Assembly (NCBI GenBank): GCA_003508835.1
Contig: PUFA01000022.1
Span: 6,386,001 to 6,450,000 of the forward strand
Direction of reading: 5' to 3'
DNA: 64,000 nucleotides
Origin: Eonycteris spelaea
Taxonomy: Eukaryota > Chordata > Mammalia > Chiroptera > Pteropodidae
The notes below the pieces were generated by a model. The model made no database searches, was not told where the DNA came from, and saw only the letters and a program-made list of their open reading frames with translations. Positions 59,250 through 64,000 of the stretch are shown here, one piece after another. A program made the position numbers and the translations under genes. Position 1 is the first letter of the stretch; every line of letters begins with the position of its first letter.

Positions 59250-59375
59250 CCCAAGGGAAAGATGATCATCGTTGTTTTATAAAGAAACTGAGGCACAGAA
59301 AGATTGAGACTTCTTAAATTTAAAATCTACTAAGATGTATACGTGGTATTCAAATCTAGTCATTCTGGCTTGGGA
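59250..59375 (-). repeat. MIR SINE fragment
   Basis: 'gttttataaagaaactgagg cacagaaagattgagacttc' and 'gtggtattcaaatctagtca ttctggct' follow antisense MIR ('attttacagatgaggaaact gaggcacagagagg...ggattcgaacccaggcagtctggct'). Confidence 0.85.
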
Positions 59376-59910
59376 ACTTGTACTGCCTTTCTACTTACTA
59401 TTTCAAGTTATAATAATTCCAAAATATTTCCACATATTTAGAAAGTCTGGCAAATATAAAGAAGTTGCAAAGATTTTAATATCTCCCAACTGGTTAGTGT
59501 CATAGTAAAAATATCAGCAATTTATATTCAGTTTCATTTCCATTATATGTATTTTTGGGTTGTTCTGTTTTCACAAACAGCCAGATGGAATAAGGCCTGG
59601 GAGACTTTAAGAATTAATCAGTTGGATGGCTGTTTAGTGTTAAAAGAATTCACAGTAAAGTTAGCAATTGTTTTATTATTCCTCTGAGTTCTGTAGATTG
59701 TGTTATTATGCTGAAATATGTGATTTTATTTGAATTGTTATAGGTACACAATTCTAGTTGCATGTATGTTACATACGATGATGTTAAAGTCAGAAAATAT
59801 TTGTTACTTGTATCTTTTATTACTTATGATTCTATCTACATTGTTCAGTAAGTGCAATTTTAGTGGTACTATATTAGTACAACAAAAAAACATATTTTCA
59901 CTGCCTTCTA
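59376..59910. other. AT-rich sequence, nothing recognised
   Basis: No element supported. The plus frame 59730-60077 runs from here into the MER1-like element and is not a gene. Confidence 0.4.
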
Positions 59911-59913
59911 AGG

Positions 59914-60133
59914 CAGGGGTCCCCAGCCCCTGGGCCGTGGACCAGTACGAGTCTGTGGCCTGTTGGGAACAGTGTCACATAGGAGGTAAGTGGCAGAAGA
60001 ACGAGGAAGCTCCAGCTGTATCTACAGCCGCTCCCCAGAGCCAGCATCACCGCCTCAGCTCCACCTCAGGTCATTAGACATCAGATTCTCATAAGAGCAC
60101 CAGATCTTGGTGCCAACAAGGTTGGAGATGCTG
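59914..60133 (-). mobile_element. MER1-like hAT-Charlie non-autonomous element
   Basis: Starts 'caggggtccccagcccctgg gccgtggacc' and ends '...ccaacaaggttggagatgctg'. The interior carries inverted MER1 motifs ('ctacagccgctcccc', 'agattctcataagagcacca'). Flanking octamers ttctaagg and ttctaatt share their first six bases, a good remnant of an 8-bp hAT target-site duplication. It is the same deletion variant as the copy at 19908-20113, in opposite orientation. Confidence 0.88.
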
Positions 60134-61160
60134 TTCTAATTGTGATGTTCTAATTGTGAAGTCCTTTAGAAATTAATTTCGTGTTGACAATTTATATAAA
60201 TAAATGGTATAATGTAAATATCATTATGTAGAGAAAGTTAATTTCTTGTGTATTTTGCAATTTGAGTAAATGTAAAAATTATCTTTAAAATTCTCATTCA
60301 GAGACGATAATCTCTTTTAGAAATTAAAAAGTGCTTCTGGTTAGAAGTGCACATCTGATCAGAAGACCATCAATAAACTTGAATTCATTCTCCGTTATTA
60401 TTTCTTACAAAGCTGTTTTGACGTTTGAAGAACAAGCTAAGCAGAGAGGCAAAGCATAGGAATTTAATCATATCAATGGTTAGTATTCATCCAAGTCATT
60501 ACAGAGTAATTCTTGACCTTCTGAGCTTGAATTCAGCATATTTGTATGAGATACCTATTATGAAATAACTCAGATACCTATTCTGTTATAGAAGAAACAC
60601 AGTGTTGCATAAAATCCTAAGGACTCGTTTGACTTGTGTCAAGGAAAGAATGTGTATATTTTAAGGACCCTTCTCAAAGTTTCACAGCACATTAGCAAAA
60701 CTACATTATAAACTATATCTCAATGCCTTCATCATTACCAAACACATTAGGAAATGCTACCTTAGAATATAATTTCTGAAACTGTTTCCAGGGCTTCTCT
60801 CAGAAGGTGTAATTGGGGACAGCACAGCTATCTTCTTAGTGGAATTATTTACCTTTTTCTAAATGTATAGTTACTTGGTTAAAAATATAATCTGAAGGGT
60901 AATCCGAAATAATCTTAAAGTACAATCCAAAGGAAACAGAGAAAATAATACAGTTAATGCATATGATATACTGCACACGACATACTGAAACGTATCATGT
61001 TGAATAATAATTGACTGGAATATTTTACTTTATATAACATACTCAAATTACTATTTCAATGTGCAATCAATATAAGGTGTTATAAATGAGATATTTATAA
61101 TTGTTCTTTGCACTGGGTCTTAGAAATATGGTACCTTTACAATTAAATCACACATCAACA
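60134..61160. other. AT-rich sequence, nothing recognised
   Basis: No element or exon supported. Confidence 0.4.
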
Positions 61161-61164
61161 TGGA

Positions 61165-61225
61165 ATAACCACATTTTAAGGTTTTAATGGTCACTTGTGG
61201 CTAGTGGCAACCAAATAGGACAGCC
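61165..61225 (+). repeat. Short hAT-type DNA transposon fragment
   Basis: 'cacttgtggctagtggcaac caaataggacagcc' matches a common non-autonomous hAT motif ('cacatgtggctagtggctac cgtattggacagc'). Confidence 0.6.
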
Positions 61226-61389
61226 TCACTCTGCCCTTATGCACTATTTTATTTATATGCTTCATAAATTTGACATCTCCTATAATTGCATTTGTTTTGA
61301 TGTGTTGAAAGATGACAGATTCAGAAATATTTCTAGAAATCAATACATGTATTTTAAATTTTAATTAAACTTACTGTGATTTATTTATA

Positions 61390-62545
61390 TATAATAAATT
61401 GCACCACACAGAGTACAGTTCTATGAGAATTGACCAATGTATACAGGCATGTAAACACCACCAAAATGCAATTTAAAATCTTCCGTCACCCCGAAGTATT
61501 CTTTTATGTATCTTTTTAGTCACCTCTCTCCCAAGTCCCAAACACTGATGTATTTTCTGTCACTAAAGACTAATGTTGCCTGATGTAGAATTATGTATCA
61601 ATGGAATTGTACATTATGTATTATTTCCTTCTGGCTTGTTTATTCAGTGTATGTATGTATATACATATATACATACATATATATATATATATATAATATA
61701 TGATTCTTCCACTTATGTATAACAATGGTTTGTTTCTTTATAATGTTAAATAATATCCCATCATGAATACATCATAATGTTTACTCATCTGCTGTTGAAC
61801 ACTTGAATTATATCCAGTTTTCGATTATTATGAATAAATCAGCTAGAGACACTCTTTTGCAGGTCTTTGTGGACATTTACATTTCTTTTTTGTATAAATA
61901 GCTAGGCATGAGATTTCTGGGACATGTGTTTTCCAAAGTTAATTTTGTTTTCTAAAGTGTTTGTATCTTTTTATGATTCCCAGAGCAGTAGGCCTTTATA
62001 ACTTTAGCCATTCTAATGGGCTTAGAGTAGTAATCTATTGTAAAGATGCTAACCATCTTTTATGATGTTTATTGATGATCTGACATCTTGTTTTGTGGCA
62101 TATACATTTAAATTGCATGTCTATTTTTCTTAATTGGATCATTTCTTTATAAATTCTGGATATAAGATCTTTATCAGCTTTATGTATTACTGATATTTTC
62201 TCTCAGTTTGTGGTTTGTCTTTTCTATGTACTTAATGATGAATGCTGCATTTTAGAGACCAGAAGATTTGAAATCTGATGCTCAATTTATGATTTTTAGT
62301 TTTGTGCTTTTTGTATCTTAAGAAATCTTTGCCTAAAGTATCAGATTTTCTCCTATATTTTCATCTAAATGTTGTATATTTTTAACTTTTATGTTTAGAT
62401 CTATGGTCCATTTTTACTTAATTCTCATGTTTGATGTGAGGTAAGGGTGTAGGTTTTTTATGTTGACTTTTTCTCCAAATAGGTACCAGTTATTTTAGAG
62501 CCTTGCAATTGTACTATAGGTCACTGAAGCTTTATTTTTCTACTT
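61390..62545 (-). mobile_element. Old L1 (L1M-type) 3' part, antisense
   Basis: The plus strand follows antisense old L1 in order: 'tgagaattgaccaatgtata', 'tcatctgctgttgaacactt gaattatatccag', 'agccattctaatgggcttag', 'ataaattctggatataagat ctttatcag', 'ttgcctaaagtatcagattt' and 'gtttagatctatggtccatt tttac'. Diverged, all frames broken. A (TA)n tract lies within it at 61648-61700. A further antisense L1 piece follows after the LTR at 62589. Confidence 0.88.
61648..61700. repeat. (TATG/TACA)n-(TA)n microsatellite
   Basis: Simple sequence within the old L1. Confidence 0.95.
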
Positions 62546-62588
62546 TTTTTTTTTTTTTGTATGTATCTTTGTGCTTCAGTTTAGATAT

Positions 62589-62963
62589 TGCTATGAACTG
62601 AATTCACAACTTAACCTGCTCAAACTCTAAATTCCAGTGTGACTATATTTTGAGATATGGCCTATAAGGAAGTAATTAAGGTTTAATGAAGTCAAAAGGA
62701 AGAGACTCTTATTAGAATTAGTGTCCTTAAAAGAAGAGATGCCAGAGAGTTTATTCACATTCTCTCTCCACGTGAGCACAGAGAAAAGGCCAGGTGAATA
62801 CATACCAAGAAGGTGGCCACCTGCAAGAGAGCTGTCATTAGAACTCGACCATGCTGACACCCTGATCTCACACATCTAGCCTCCAAAATTGTGGCAAAAT
62901 ATATTTCTGTTGCTCAAGCCACCCAGTCTATAAAGCACTTTGCATGGCAGCCCAAACTACACA
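62589..62963 (+). mobile_element. MaLR (MLT1/MST-type) solo LTR
   Basis: Begins 'tgctatgaactgaattcac', continues 'aatgaagtcaaaaggaagag', 'ttagtgtccttaaaagaaga', 'gaaggtggccacctgcaaga', 'ctagcctccaaaattgtggc aaaatatatttctgttg' and ends 'agcccaaactacaca'. Complete order of MaLR LTR motifs. Flanking pentamers gatat and ggtat differ at one base, as expected of a 5-bp duplication. It lies between two antisense L1 pieces and inserted into that L1. Confidence 0.88.
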
Positions 62964-62969
62964 GGTATC

Positions 62970-63870
62970 CTCAATTGTTATTTCTTTGTGTTTACTGCTA
63001 ATTTGACTTTCAGTTCCTAATGAGATGCTAACCTCAAACAGTAAATATTTTAATTTAGGTATATTTATCTTAGAAGTTCCATCTGGTTTTTATTTATATT
63101 TCTCTTTTGCATTATGCTTTTCCTTATGTGATTCATAAATTCTGCTTATTTGCATGGCTAGTGTTTGTTTTATTAGATCCAAGACATTGCATAGGCCATG
63201 TTGAGTATTTTATTGACCGCCTTTAAAAAGTATTGTAGTTTGCTCTGGGAGACAGTTAAGTTATATGAAGAGGCTTTCTTATTTTATTTTATTTTTTTTC
63301 TTTTCAATTTTGTTGCGGCAGGTCTGGGGTAGGCTTTACTCAAAGTATATACAGAACTACTACACAGTGTTGGCCCTTCAAAGTGTTATACTGATTGTCC
63401 AAGTGTTCAATGTTTCTTTACTCTCTCTGGACAAAATCTGAATTTCATCCCTGTGTGTGGCCTGGGAATTAATACTCATAAATTGCTTGCAATTGTTTCC
63501 TTGACTTTTTTGGGGTTTCACTCTATTTGTGTATAGGTTAACAGTCAGCCAAGGAAAAAGAGAACTACTATACTGTTTTTCTCCAAGCTTGCGTCTTTCT
63601 GATAATTACCCCACATATTCCATCAGCCTCAGTCTTCCCAACTACAATCTGTATCTCTTCAGCTCAACAAAACTCTCACGATCTGTGCTGCTACTCTCTT
63701 CTTGCTCTGTAATCCGGAACTTGCCTTCCTCCAGAAAGAAGAGCAGACCAACTACAGGGCTTGCCTCGTTCCCTCAGGAAATATAAAACCGTAATCCCAC
63801 CATTTCAAACATTTGTCCAGCTTCCTAACTGTTTACATTGAGAGATATTCTACAGCTCAGTTATTGCTTT
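62970..63870 (-). mobile_element. Old L1 antisense, continuation
   Basis: 'ccatgttgagtattttattg', 'gtttgctctgggagacagtt aagttatatgaagaggc', 'ggtctggggtaggctttact' and 'tcttcagctcaacaaaactc' resemble antisense old L1 patterns ('ttgttctggcaggcagttaa gttacttg', 'tctagagtagcctttactct', 'cttcagctcagcaagactct'). Probably the same L1 as 61390-62545, interrupted by the LTR. The 85-residue plus frame at 63529-63786 is antisense to it and is not a gene. Confidence 0.6.
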
Positions 63871-64000
63871 ACAGGATTTGCAATAAGCATATCAGGGAAA
63901 AATATAAAGAATACTTCTGGATATTTTTTTGCTTTGTTTCAGAAACAGGAGTAATGTGGGATGGAAGTGGGACAATAAGCGTGAACTTGAGACAAAGGAT
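63871..64000. other. Window end, nothing recognised
   Basis: Short AT-rich sequence up to the window edge. Confidence 0.4.

Noticed and set aside
59730..60077. 115-residue plus-strand frame
   Set aside because: C-terminal half is the MER1-like DNA transposon, which is non-coding.
63529..63786. 85-residue plus-strand frame, Ser/Leu-rich
   Set aside because: Antisense to an old L1; the composition follows the CT-rich strand.

Overview
This window looks like non-coding nuclear DNA of a placental mammal: AT-rich, long introns or intergenic space, many old interspersed repeats (LINE-1, L2, MIR, MaLR LTRs, hAT and Tigger DNA transposons) and long (CA)n/(TG)n microsatellites. There are no bacterial features (operons, ribosome binding sites, CRISPR). 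I see no Alu, no carnivore tRNA-Lys SINE, no BovB and no other young SINE. Two L1 3' tails have a 'gactttgggtggtgaacac'-type 3' UTR that I associate from memory with laurasiatherian, particularly bat, L1s. A bat is my best guess, held loosely.

No complete protein-coding gene is visible. The best genic signal is one short minus-strand exon at 56118-56193. It has a proper acceptor, two overlapping donors, and an ATG in a strong Kozak context followed by an open frame. If real, the right half of the window probably lies in introns of a large minus-strand gene. A second possible genic element is a GC- and CpG-rich block at 728-975, followed by a TATA-like box and a possible plus-strand first exon ending in a GTAAGT donor at 1333. 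An old LTR promoter is an alternative for this block. I could not name either gene.

Layout. 1-1.3 kb: CpG block and putative promoter. 4.2-5.0 kb: a MIR inserted into a MIR, then an AT-rich satellite with a perfect 27-bp inverted repeat. 6.7-7.6 kb: MIRs and an old antisense L1. 9.9-11 kb and 13.2-14.2 kb: antisense L2. 14.4-17.5 kb: GC-richer unclassified blocks and a MER5-like fragment. 19.9 kb: MER1-like element. 22-24 kb: unclassified GC-richer blocks. 24-26.6 kb: mostly repeat-poor. 26.9-29.7 kb: an antisense L1 5' part (5' UTR plus ORF1) split by a younger sense L1 3' end, with target-site duplication. 30-38 kb: L2/MIR relics and a complex microsatellite. 39.1-43.1 kb: GC-rich block, two 5'-truncated L1s with clear target-site duplications, and a Tigger/MER2-like element. 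43.5-50.4 kb: sense L2 copies, MIR, an MLT1 LTR and an L1 3' end. 50.4-59.2 kb: repeat-poor, holding the exon. 59.9 kb: a second MER1-like element, inverted relative to the first. 61.4-63.9 kb: old antisense L1 interrupted by a MaLR solo LTR.

Repeat names come from remembered family consensus patterns, not from a database search. Boundaries are approximate unless a target-site duplication or terminal inverted repeat is cited.
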